Made by a program: the position numbers and the translations under genes. Positions 24,625 to 32,671 of a DNA stretch of 64,000 nt are shown here, one piece after another (position 1 is the first letter of the stretch; every line of letters begins with the position of its first letter). Origin of the DNA: Halobacteria archaeon HArc-gm2 (lineage in GTDB: Archaea > Halobacteriota > Halobacteria > Halobacteriales > Haloarculaceae); the NCBI GenBank assembly GCA_025517465.1, contig JAOPKE010000003.1, positions 310,001-374,000 on the forward strand, given 5' to 3'. Under the pieces are notes generated by a model. The model was not told the origin of the DNA and did not search any database. It saw only the letters and a list, made by a program, of their open reading frames with translations.

Positions 24625-25369
24625 GGAACCCCGCCTCCGCGTCGCCGTCTTCCGGCCCGACGACGAGCGCCTGGACGACGCGGTCGAACTGCTCGAATCG
24701 CTCGGGGCCGACCCCGTCTCCGACCCGATGCTCGCTGTCGAACCGACGGGAAACGCCCCGCAGGAGGGCGCAGATTACGTGATTCTCACGAGCAAGACGG
24801 GGGTCGAGCTGGCGGCCGAAGCCGGCTGGGAACCCGGCGACGCCACCGTCTGCGCCATCGGCGCCGCGACGGCCGACGCGCTACGCGAGGCGGGCTACGC
24901 CGTCGACCTGGTCCCGGAGGAGTACACGTCGTCGGGGCTGGTCGCGGCACTGGAAGGGGAGGTCGACGGGGCCAGCGTCGAGGTAGCCCGCTCGGACCAC
25001 GGTTCGCCCGTCCTGACGGACGGACTCGCCGACGCGGGCGCGGACGTCCACGAGACCGTCCTCTATCGGCTCGTCCGGCCAGATGGGGCGGGCGAGTCGG
25101 TCGAAATCGCGGCCGATGGCGAACTCGACGCCGCGCTGTTCACCTCCTCGCTCACGGTCGAGCACTTCCTCGACGCCGCCGACGAACGGGGCGTTCGAAC
25201 CGACGCCATCGCGGGTTTGAACGACGCCGTCGTCGGCGCGATCGGCGAACCCACGCGGGAGACGGCCGAGGGCCACGGCGTCGACGTTGACGTCGTCCCG
25301 GAGACGGCCGACTTCGAGGTGCTGGCCTGTGCCGTCGTCGAGGACGCCGCGCCGACGCATCGGGAGTGA
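24617..25369 (+). CDS. hemD: Uroporphyrinogen-III synthase
   Basis: The 250-residue protein closes hydroxymethylbilane with ring D inversion. The family is weakly conserved; visible features are VAVFRPDDERLDDAVELLESLGA, the DYVILTSKTGVEL segment, CAIGAATADALREAGY, VPEEYTSSGLVAAL, the second-domain TVLYRLVRP and LFTSSLTVEHFL, and GAIGEPTRETAEGHG. Start ATG 24617 has GGAGG 9 bases upstream inside cobA. Third gene of the operon. Confidence 0.9.
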   Translation: MREEPRLRVAVFRPDDERLDDAVELLESLGADPVSDPMLAVEPTGNAPQEGADYVILTSKTGVELAAEAGWEPGDATVCAIGAATADALREAGYAVDLVPEEYTSSGLVAALEGEVDGASVEVARSDHGSPVLTDGLADAGADVHETVLYRLVRPDGAGESVEIAADGELDAALFTSSLTVEHFLDAADERGVRTDAIAGLNDAVVGAIGEPTRETAEGHGVDVDVVPETADFEVLACAVVEDAAPTHRE

Positions 25370-25528
25370 CCGGGTCCGAACGACGAGCGGACCGCCCGGC
25401 TTCTCGCGGCTTAATCCGATATTAACGCCGGCTCGGGCCGGTGAATCCACGGTTCGAACCCGCCCTGCCAGTCCAGGACCACGACAGGTGACAGTCACTG
25501 GACTGTTCGGTGGGAGTGCTTAGCGACT

Positions 25529-25541
25529 GGATAAATAACAC
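25529..25541 (+). promoter_or_regulatory. TATA-like box of the secreted protein gene at 25570
   Basis: GGATAAATAACAC lies about 30-38 bases before the ATG, a good match to haloarchaeal TATA elements. Confidence 0.5.
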
Positions 25542-25569
25542 CGGTTGCGACGTACCAGTCCAACGATAG

Positions 25570-26121
25570 ATGAATGCGAGACTGTTCGCAGTGTGTGGCA
25601 TCGCCGCGCTCCTCGTCGTCGGCGCGGGTGGCGCCGTCGCGAGTGGGTTCGGATCCGGCCCTGGTCCGGGCTTCGGCCCCGACAACGCGCCAGGCAGCGG
25701 CGCGGATCCGGGAGAGACGCCGGCTTCGCCACCGGATAACGGTGGTGGAGACGACGGGACCGAGACCACCACCGACGAACCGGCGTTCACGGTCGTCGCC
25801 GACAACACGGAGGAGTGCGGACGAACCTGTCGCGACGTGACGTCGACGGTCACCAACCGCCAGAACGCGACGGCGGAGGACGTCACCGTCTCGACGCAGA
25901 TCTACGCCGGCAAGGAAGGGAACGGCAAGCAAGTCTGGCAGGGGTCAGCCGACGTCGGCACCCTGGCCGGCGGTGAGTCTCACTCCGAGACCAAGCGGAT
26001 CACGCTCGGTTGGAGCGACGCCATCGCGGTCAAGGGCGCCGGCGGCTGGGTGACCATCGAGACGACGGTGGAATCGGACGACGAGACGGTCACGATCACC
26101 GAACGACGCGACGTCGCGTAA
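25570..26121 (+). CDS. Secreted haloarchaeal protein, unknown function
   Basis: The 183-residue protein has a signal peptide (LFAVCGIAALLVVGAGGAVASG), a low-complexity Gly/Pro/Asp linker (residues 25-70), then a beta-sandwich-like domain of about 100 residues beginning FTVVADNTEECGRTCRDVTSTVTNRQNA. That Cys-x3-Cys plus VTNRQN pattern is shared with many uncharacterised haloarchaeal surface proteins that resemble FxLYD/CARDB modules. No membrane anchor or lipobox is seen, so it is probably released or held noncovalently. Confidence 0.65.
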   Translation: MNARLFAVCGIAALLVVGAGGAVASGFGSGPGPGFGPDNAPGSGADPGETPASPPDNGGGDDGTETTTDEPAFTVVADNTEECGRTCRDVTSTVTNRQNATAEDVTVSTQIYAGKEGNGKQVWQGSADVGTLAGGESHSETKRITLGWSDAIAVKGAGGWVTIETTVESDDETVTITERRDVA

Positions 26122-26190
26122 GTGGGGCGTGGGCGGTCGGCTGACGTCCGGACCCCCAACGTTTAATTCATCCTCACCGGCAGTGAGAGC

Positions 26191-26847
26191 ATGCGATTCG
26201 ACGACGAATACTTCGACGAACTCTACGCCGAGGCCGAGGGGGACCCGTGGGGCTACTACGAGAGCGAGTACGAGCGCCGCAAGGGCGAGCGTCCCCTCGC
26301 CGCACTCCGGGGCCGGAAACCGGCCGAAGAAGTCGACCGCATACTCGACCTGGGCTGTGGCAACGGCGCCAAAACGAGACTCGTGACCGAGGCGTATCCC
26401 GACGCCGAGGTCGTCGGCGTCGACTGCTCGAAGGAGGCGCTCGACGCCGCCCGCGAGTGGGCCCCCGACGCGTCCTACGAGCGGGCGGACATCGTCGACT
26501 GGGTGGCCGAAAGCGAGCGCACCTTCGACGCCGTCGTCGCCGTCGGATCGCTGTACTACCTCTGTGCGGACTACTCCGTGACCGACCTGTTCGAGTTCGC
26601 CGACGACCTGCGTGGCGTCGTCGCCGACGACGGCCTGATGGTCGCCGCTCACAATCACATGCCACGCGACGACGGGCCGGTGTTCGCCCAGGAGCGAACC
26701 GTGCGTACCGTGCGGAGGATACTGGAATCTAATTTCGAGACCGTCGAACGGAGTAGGTACGAGGCCGAGAAGCAGTCAGGGATCGACCCCGAGGAACCCG
26801 CCGAACAACCCTACGAGGTCTGGGCGCTGCGACCAGCGAGTGGGTGA
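26191..26847 (+). CDS. Class I SAM-dependent methyltransferase
   Basis: The 218-residue protein has the Rossmann methyltransferase core: motif I ILDLGCGNG (51-59), motif II acidic residue in VVGVDCSKEALDAARE, motif III-like YERADIVDW and motif IV FDAVVAVGSLYYL. The substrate cannot be read from sequence. The ATG 26191 has a TATA-like GTTTAATTC about 30 bases upstream. It is transcribed toward the DHH phosphoesterase, which has its own promoter. Confidence 0.75.
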   Translation: MRFDDEYFDELYAEAEGDPWGYYESEYERRKGERPLAALRGRKPAEEVDRILDLGCGNGAKTRLVTEAYPDAEVVGVDCSKEALDAAREWAPDASYERADIVDWVAESERTFDAVVAVGSLYYLCADYSVTDLFEFADDLRGVVADDGLMVAAHNHMPRDDGPVFAQERTVRTVRRILESNFETVERSRYEAEKQSGIDPEEPAEQPYEVWALRPASG

Positions 26848-26948
26848 GTCGCTGTCGGAAGCCCGGAACGGTCTCACGTTGCGAGAGGCGTCCGTGTGTG
26901 AGATTGCGCCCCCAGCGGCGATCGCGTTCTCCCGGCCCCAGTCCGATA

Positions 26949-26956
26949 GTTTATAC
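26949..26956 (+). promoter_or_regulatory. TATA box of the DHH phosphoesterase gene
   Basis: GTTTATAC centred about 30 bases before ATG 26983 is a near-ideal haloarchaeal TATA element; transcription should begin within a few bases of the start codon. Confidence 0.6.
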
Positions 26957-26982
26957 GCGAGCGGGCACCACCCTCGCTCAGC

Positions 26983-28461
26983 ATGGGACCGGTACCCGAC
27001 CTGGACGACCGCGCCGTCGCGTGCGCGAATCGACTCCAGCGAGCCGACGAAGTACTGCTCGCGTCCCACATCGACGCCGACGGACTGACGAGCGCGGCCG
27101 TCGCATCGTCGGCGCTTCAACGCGCAGGCATCAAGTTCGAGACGGTCTTCGAGAAGCAACTCGACGCGGAGGCCATCGCGGGCATCGCCGCCACCGACTA
27201 CGACACCGTGCTGTTCACCGACTTCGGCTCCGGGCAACTGGACGTCATCAGCGACCACGCGGCGGCGGGGGATTTCACGCCCGTCATCGCCGACCACCAC
27301 CAGCCAGCGAACCCCGAGGAGTGCCACCCCGACGCCGTCGTGACGACCGACGGGTACGCCGACACCGAGTTCCACCTCAACCCGCTGCTAGAGGGGATCA
27401 ACGGCGCCTCGGAGCTCTCAGGTGCGGGGGCCGCCTACGTTCTCGCCCGTGCGCTCGCCGAGACCGGCGACGCCGACGAGGCGGACGTCACCGACGGCAA
27501 CCGCGACCTGGCCGGCCTCGCCGTCGTCGGCGCCGTCGGCGACATGCAGGCCGTCGGTGGGGAACTGGTCGGCGCGAACGCGGGCATCGTCGCCGAAGGC
27601 GTCGAGGCGGGCGTCCTCGACGAGGGCACCGACCTCACGCTGTACGGTAAACAGACGCGTCCGCTCCCGAAGTTGCTGGAGTACGCGACGGAAGTCCCGA
27701 TACCCGGCGTCTCCAACGACCAGGCCGGTGCGATCCGGTTTCTCGACGGCCTGGGACTCGACCTCAAGACGACTGGCGACTGGCGGACCTGGGCGGACCT
27801 GACCGACGACGAGCGCCAGACCGTCGCCAGCGCGCTCGTCAAGCGGGCCGTCGAGCGGGGCGTCCCCGCCGGCAAGATCGACTCGCTCGTCGGGACCACC
27901 TACACGCTCGCCGACGAACCCGTCGGCACCGAGTTGCGGGACGCCAGCGAGTTCTCCACGCTGCTGAACGCCACCGCCCGCTACGAGCGGGCCGACGTCG
28001 GCCTCGCGGTCTGTCTGGGCAACCGCGACGGCGCGCTGGACCGGGCCCAGACCCTGCTCGCGAACCACCGGCGCAACCTCTCGGAGGGGCTGACGCTCGT
28101 CCAGGAACGCGGCGTCACCCACGAGGAGCACGTCCAGTGGTTCGACGCCGGCGAGGCCATCCGCGAGACCATCGTCGGTATCGTCGCCGGGATGGCGCTC
28201 GGCACCGACGGCGTCGACTCGGACAAACCGATCCTCGCGTTCGCCCGGAAGTCCGAGGAGGAGACGAAGGTGTCCTCGCGGGGTACCGGCCCGCTCGTCG
28301 GCCGCGGCCTCGACCTCTCTGCCGTGATGGGCGAAGCATCGCGGTCCGTCGGCGGTGACGGCGGCGGCCACGACATCGCCGCCGGTGCGACCGTTCCAGC
28401 TGGGAAAGAACAGGACTTCGTCGAGGCCGCCGACGCCATCGTCGCCGAACAGTTGAATTGA
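26983..28461 (+). CDS. DHH-family phosphoesterase, RecJ/GAN-like nuclease
   Basis: The 492-residue protein has the DHH domain with the metal-binding motifs SHIDADGLTSA (29-39), FTDFGSGQ and the DHH triad in IADHHQP, and the C-terminal DHHA1 domain with the GGGH signature in GGDGGGHDIAAGA. Length and the HIDADG form fit archaeal RecJ-like proteins, including the GINS-associated nuclease that acts on single-stranded DNA or RNA 5'-3'. Which archaeal RecJ paralogue this is cannot be said. The gene is followed by a large palindromic element. Confidence 0.85.
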   Translation: MGPVPDLDDRAVACANRLQRADEVLLASHIDADGLTSAAVASSALQRAGIKFETVFEKQLDAEAIAGIAATDYDTVLFTDFGSGQLDVISDHAAAGDFTPVIADHHQPANPEECHPDAVVTTDGYADTEFHLNPLLEGINGASELSGAGAAYVLARALAETGDADEADVTDGNRDLAGLAVVGAVGDMQAVGGELVGANAGIVAEGVEAGVLDEGTDLTLYGKQTRPLPKLLEYATEVPIPGVSNDQAGAIRFLDGLGLDLKTTGDWRTWADLTDDERQTVASALVKRAVERGVPAGKIDSLVGTTYTLADEPVGTELRDASEFSTLLNATARYERADVGLAVCLGNRDGALDRAQTLLANHRRNLSEGLTLVQERGVTHEEHVQWFDAGEAIRETIVGIVAGMALGTDGVDSDKPILAFARKSEEETKVSSRGTGPLVGRGLDLSAVMGEASRSVGGDGGGHDIAAGATVPAGKEQDFVEAADAIVAEQLN

Positions 28462-28562
28462 TCTGGTTTTCGACATATTTCGGTACGTAGCGGGTACTGC
28501 AGCTATTTCACACGCCCATCGTATTGCCCTCACCAACGGTCTGTGCTTGTGTGAAGTGCTCG

Positions 28563-29005
28563 GATGTTTTGATGGGATAGCGCTGGAAGAAAGGATACCG
28601 CTAACACCCAGAAAGCCCTCAACGTGCTCCGGTCCCGGGGCTCGCTGCGCTCCTCGGCTTCGCCTGCGGTGCTTGCTTCGCCCGGGTTCCCGGAGCCCGC
28701 CTCGCCCTTTCAGTCCACCAGGCACCGCACCGCAGCCTTCCCTCCCCCTGGTCGGCCGACGAGACGGCCTCCCGGCCGACCGCCGGGCGGTTGCGGAGCG
28801 GTCAGGACGCGTGTCGCGCCGCCAGGCGCGACCGGGGAGGTTTGGTGGACTCAATCGCGAGCGCCTCGGTGCGCGAGCAACGCGGATCCTGGCGGAATGA
28901 AAGGGCGAGGTGCGCTCGCCGACGTCCGACGACGTAAGCACCGCAGCGGAGCGAGGAGCGCAGCGAGTCGCACGAGGCGAACGCGCCGAGGGCTTTCGAC
29001 GTGTT
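28563..29005. repeat. Large palindromic intergenic element, 443-bp copy
   Basis: Between GATGTTTTG (28563) and GACGTGTT (ending 29005) the left half reads almost as the reverse complement of the right half. Strong matches are CCTCGCCCTTTCA (28700-28712) with 28898-28910, exact over 13 bp; CTCGCTGCGCTCCTCG with the right arm near 28952-28970; and GAAAGCCCTC (28611-28620) with GAGGGCTTTC. The unpaired centre has its own stems (GACCGC/GCGGTC). It is homologous along its length to the copy at 55652. No plausible protein is encoded. Confidence 0.85.
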
Positions 29006-29113
29006 TGACGTCGTGCTAAGAGCGACAACCCCGGCACCCACCAAACGCTACGTAGCTGATCTATACTGATCGGCAAAAAGAGCTAAGCGTCTGCTCCAGA
29101 GAGTACCCACGGA

Positions 29114-29350
29114 ATGCAAGAGCGCGACGTGCTGGACCTGTTCCTCGTCGCCGTCCTGGCGGTCCTCACCTACGTCGAGGCGTTCGGGCTGGCCGACCCC
29201 ATCGCGACGGTCGACGAGATACTCGCCATCTTCGCCGGCATCGGCGTCGAGGTGTACCTCGTCCTCGGGGGGCTGTTCGGCATCGTCTTCGTCGGCTACC
29301 TCACGGTGTACCTGCCGAAGAAAGACGCCAGCCAGCCCGTCCGCCGATAA
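29114..29350 (+). CDS. Small two-helix membrane protein
   Basis: The 78-residue protein has two hydrophobic segments (about 8-25 and 40-68) and a basic C-terminal end (LPKKDASQPVRR). The helices contain EAFGLADP and GGLFGIVFVGYL. It looks like a conserved small haloarchaeal membrane protein; I know no function. It lies just behind the palindromic element and upstream of the 29454 gene, which seems to have its own promoter. Confidence 0.6.
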   Translation: MQERDVLDLFLVAVLAVLTYVEAFGLADPIATVDEILAIFAGIGVEVYLVLGGLFGIVFVGYLTVYLPKKDASQPVRR

Positions 29351-29420
29351 TCGAACGGCAGGCGCCACGGCGGCGACGGTCGAGACCGACGGGCTGGCCG
29401 CGAGCGCGTGGAGACCGCGT

Positions 29421-29430
29421 GACCTTTATC
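29421..29430 (+). promoter_or_regulatory. TATA-like box of the 29454 gene
   Basis: GACCTTTATC lies 24-33 bases before ATG 29454, consistent with a leaderless transcript. Confidence 0.5.
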
Positions 29431-29453
29431 TGGGGGCGCCGATCCGTCTGGCA

Positions 29454-29774
29454 ATGACCGACTTCGACCCCGAACAGTTCGAGGACAAGTACGCGAACTA
29501 CTTCCCCGAGCTACAGAAGGCGTACAAGCAGGCCTTCGAGGAGATGAACGACGCGTACGACTCGGAGCTGATCCACGCCATCGACCAGCAGATCCTCAAC
29601 GAGTCGGAGCCATTCTACGAGGGGGACGGCGAGTTCCGGATCGACCTGCCAGAGAGTCCCGTCGACCGTCTGGACGCCATCGTCGTCGCCGACGAGAAAG
29701 TCGAGGCGGTGCTCGAACGCTACGTCGACGAACTGGAGCGCCAGCATCGACGTATCTTCGGCTTCGAGGAGTGA
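29454..29774 (+). CDS. Conserved haloarchaeal protein (DUF5783-like)
   Basis: The 106-residue soluble, acidic protein starts MTDFDPEQFEDKYANYFPEL and contains YDSELIHAIDQQILNESEPF, EGDGEFRIDLPE and a helical end (ERQHRRIFGFEE). I recall this pattern as a small haloarchaea-restricted family, probably DUF5783, without known role. It seems all-helical with one short beta hairpin. Not part of an obvious operon. Confidence 0.65.
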   Translation: MTDFDPEQFEDKYANYFPELQKAYKQAFEEMNDAYDSELIHAIDQQILNESEPFYEGDGEFRIDLPESPVDRLDAIVVADEKVEAVLERYVDELERQHRRIFGFEE

Positions 29775-29889
29775 CCGCCCATCGTCGTCGGCCCGACCCC
29801 CGTTCCGGAACGCGGGCAACGAACGGACGTGGGCAACGAACGGGTGAGTCCAAAGGTCTAAGCGCCCGCGGAATCAAAGACAGGATATC

Positions 29890-30258
29890 ATGAGCACCGA
29901 AACAGACGAGGCCGCGAACGACGACCTGAAGGAGCGCATCTCCAACTTCCTGCGCCGCAACTTCCCCCAGATCCAGATGCACGGCGGGAACGCGGCCATC
30001 GAGGACCTCGACCGCGAGGAGGGCAGCGTCACCATCCAGCTCGGCGGCGCCTGTTCGGGCTGTGGCATCTCGCCGATGACCATCCAGGCCATCAAGACGC
30101 GCATGACCAAGGAGATCCCCGAGATCGACACCGTCCACGCGAACACCGGCATGGGCGGCGGTGGCGGGATGGGCGGCGGCGGTCCGTCGATGCCCGGCGA
30201 CTCCCGCGGCGGCGAGATCGGCGGCGACGACGACGAAGGCCCCGAAGCGCCCTTCTAG
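29890..30258 (+). CDS. NifU-like C-terminal domain iron-sulfur scaffold
   Basis: The 122-residue protein consists of a NifU C-terminal (Nfu) domain with FLRRNFPQIQMHGGNAAIEDL and the cluster-binding CxxC in GGACSGCGISPMTIQ, then a Gly/Met-rich and acidic tail. Such proteins carry and deliver [4Fe-4S] clusters. The window holds clients, such as the siroheme reductase and ferredoxin-like protein at 1.9-5.3 kb, but there is no direct link. It converges on the sugar permease gene. Confidence 0.85.
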   Translation: MSTETDEAANDDLKERISNFLRRNFPQIQMHGGNAAIEDLDREEGSVTIQLGGACSGCGISPMTIQAIKTRMTKEIPEIDTVHANTGMGGGGGMGGGGPSMPGDSRGGEIGGDDDEGPEAPF

Positions 30259-30818
30259 GGTTCGCGGTTCGTCGGTCGAACGCGGCCGTCGGTGGCCGTC
30301 TTGACGGTTTGCGGATTCTCCCATCGTTTTCACACCTGCTCCTGGCCCGTAGCGACAGCGGCCAGCCATGGTGACCGTCAGTACGCGTCCCGGGCAGGGA
30401 CGGGGTAGGGCGGGGTGCAGACCTGACAAGTACCATATTATTTTGCCGTATTATCCAGCATCAATCAGGTAGGGCGATAGACGCTCGTCTGCAGTTGAAT
30501 CAGACGTATCGAGCGTCGACGTCGCCACATTCGCCACAATTCGAAAGAGCCTTGGTTACTATCGGCGAAAATCGTCCGACGGATTTGATCCGGTCCGAGG
30601 CGGCCCCCTGTGGCCGCTCGAAGGGTTTGTGAATGTTAGCCCACGATCGATCTGCGACGTCGTACTTCGTATTAACAGGTGAAAAAGTAGTATCTCATCC
30701 TGATATTTATCGCCGCAACAGGGCGTCGCCGCCGTCGCCCCGGCGGCGGGACGCGGGACGCCCGACCGCCGACGGTGCACTGGAAGAAGACGGCCACGAA
30801 CGAAGGGGCGCTCCGTGG
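30259..30818. other. 560-base gap between convergent genes
   Basis: No gene is supported. The part from about 30430 to 30720 is clearly more AT-rich than its surroundings (for example ACCATATTATTTTGCC), with several TATA-like words but no following frame with haloarchaeal codon use. It may be a remnant of an inserted element. Confidence 0.4.
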
Positions 30819-31730
30819 TCAGGTCCCCTTCATGCCGCCGCTGGCCAGGCCCTTGACGACCCACTGCTGGACCGCTGCGAACAGGACGATGACCGGGACC
30901 ATCGTTATGGTCGCCGCCGTCAGCACGAGGTGCCAGGCGACCTGGTTCTGGGACTGGAACAGCTGCAGCCCGTAGGGAAGCGTGCGGGTCGCACCGGTCT
31001 GGGAGAGCACCGAGACGAGCAGGAAGTCGTTCCACGAGATGGTGAACGTGTAGAATCCCGCCACGGCCAGGCCCGGCAGCGACAGCGGGAGGATGACCCG
31101 GGCCAGGACGTCCAGTTGCGAACAGCCGTCCATCTTGGCCGCCTCGTCCAGCGATTCGGGGATGTCGTCGAAGTATCCCTTCAGCAGCCAGATGGCCAGC
31201 GGCAGGGCGATGACCGAGTGGGCGATGATGATCCCGAGGTGAGAGTTGATCAGGTCCAGCGTGTACATCAGCAGGAAGAACGGGATCAGGATCAGCACGT
31301 AGGGCAACATCTGGGTCCCGAGGAAGGCCAGCAGGAGCGAGCCTCGCCCCGGGTAGTCGAACCGGCTCAGCGAGTAGGCGGCGAGGGTACCGACCGACAG
31401 TGTCAGCGCGGTCGTCGCCGTCGCGATGATGGTCGAGTTGACGAAGTACTGCTGGAAGGCGCCCGTCGAGAGCACGTTGACGTAGTTCGCGAGCGTCAGA
31501 CTGGACAACGACGGGAGCAGCGCCGACGAGTAGAGGAACGACTGGTTCGTGAACGTCGCCAGTATCATGTACAGCACCGGGAGCAGGAGGAACAGCATGA
31601 ACACGCCGAGGGCCGCGTACACGGCCAGCGCTCGCCGTGGCGAGACGTCTTCGTCGAGCCACTCGTCGAAGCGCTGGATGGCGCTCGTCGTCCCGGTTCC
31701 GCCGTCGATAGCGTCCGTTTCAGTTGCCAT
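30819..31730 (-). CDS. Carbohydrate ABC transporter permease (MalG-type)
   Basis: The 303-residue protein has six hydrophobic segments and the EAA loop EAAKMDGCSQLDVLARVILP (about 196-215), which docks with the ATPase. The N-terminus is a soluble acidic tail. It is the last gene of the binding protein - permease - permease operon (32-34 kb), 18 bases after the other permease. With that protein and the ATPase at 35.6 kb it should form a sugar importer; substrate is inferred as a galactoside or oligosaccharide only from the neighbours. Confidence 0.9.
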   Translation of the reverse strand: MATETDAIDGGTGTTSAIQRFDEWLDEDVSPRRALAVYAALGVFMLFLLLPVLYMILATFTNQSFLYSSALLPSLSSLTLANYVNVLSTGAFQQYFVNSTIIATATTALTLSVGTLAAYSLSRFDYPGRGSLLLAFLGTQMLPYVLILIPFFLLMYTLDLINSHLGIIIAHSVIALPLAIWLLKGYFDDIPESLDEAAKMDGCSQLDVLARVILPLSLPGLAVAGFYTFTISWNDFLLVSVLSQTGATRTLPYGLQLFQSQNQVAWHLVLTAATITMVPVIVLFAAVQQWVVKGLASGGMKGT

Positions 31731-31748
31731 GGGATACCTCGCTGTACA

Positions 31749-32666
31749 TCAGTCGGTGTCCTCCAGTTTCACGTACACTGCGGTGAACGTGAGCATGATG
31801 ACGAGCATCACCACGCCCATGCTCGCCGCGTAGCCGAGCGCGTACGTCTCGAAGGCCGTCTTGTAGACGTACGTCGCCAGCACTTCGGTGTTGCCGAGCG
31901 GCCCCCCGCCGGTCGAGAGGTAGACGATCTCGAAGTTGTTGAACGTGAAGATGACGTGCAACACGATCATGATCATCGACACGTAGGAGATCTGCGGGAG
32001 CGTGACGTGGCGGAAGCGCTGGAGCGCGCCCGCGCCGTCGAGGCGCGCGGCCTCGTACTGGGTCTCGGGGATCGAGTTCATCGCCGCCATCAGCGCGATG
32101 GCGTAGAAGGGGACGTTCCGCCAGACGTGCATCAACACGATGAGCGGGAACGCCATCTCCGGGTCGCCGAACCAGTACGTCGTCTCCAGGCCGAGCGCGC
32201 CGAGGACGATGTTCGCGGGGCCGAAGCCGTTCTGGACCATGAACCGGAACAGGATGACCATCACGATGATCGGCAGGACCCACGTCACCATCGAGACGCT
32301 CCTGAAGAAGCGCATTCCCGGCACTTTCTCCTTGAGCACCATCGCCAGCGCCATCCCGAGCAGGTACTGCAGCGACACCGCGAGCGCGGTGAGCAACACC
32401 GTCTGCCACAGGGCGGTCCGGAACACGGCGTCGTTGGCCATCTCGGCGAAGTTCTCGAGACCGACGAACGTCTCCTCGCCGGGCTGGAGCAGCGAGACTT
32501 CCAGGAACGCCATCTGGATACCCCGGACCGTCGGGTACAGGATGATCGCCGCGACCAGTATCGTCGCCGGCAGGATGAGTGCGTAGCCGAGCCACGTCTC
32601 CGAGAGGAGCGACTTGAACTCCTCACTGTAGCGCGGAGACCGACCCTGAGACGTGTTCGTGGCCAT
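31749..32666 (-). CDS. Carbohydrate ABC transporter permease (MalF/UgpA-type)
   Basis: The 305-residue protein has six hydrophobic segments and an EAA loop EAARLDGAGALQRFRHVTLP. It lacks the large periplasmic loop of E. coli MalF, as most CUT1 permeases do. It starts 5 bases after the stop of the binding-protein gene and is followed by the MalG-type permease, so all three are co-transcribed from the promoter at about 34115. Confidence 0.9.
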   Translation of the reverse strand: MATNTSQGRSPRYSEEFKSLLSETWLGYALILPATILVAAIILYPTVRGIQMAFLEVSLLQPGEETFVGLENFAEMANDAVFRTALWQTVLLTALAVSLQYLLGMALAMVLKEKVPGMRFFRSVSMVTWVLPIIVMVILFRFMVQNGFGPANIVLGALGLETTYWFGDPEMAFPLIVLMHVWRNVPFYAIALMAAMNSIPETQYEAARLDGAGALQRFRHVTLPQISYVSMIMIVLHVIFTFNNFEIVYLSTGGGPLGNTEVLATYVYKTAFETYALGYAASMGVVMLVIMLTFTAVYVKLEDTD

Positions 32667-32671
32667 CTGGA

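Noticed and set aside
25440-25500. GGTTCGAACCC word looking like a tRNA T-loop
   Set aside because: The flanking bases do not form a five-base T stem and no acceptor, D or anticodon arms can be folded upstream.
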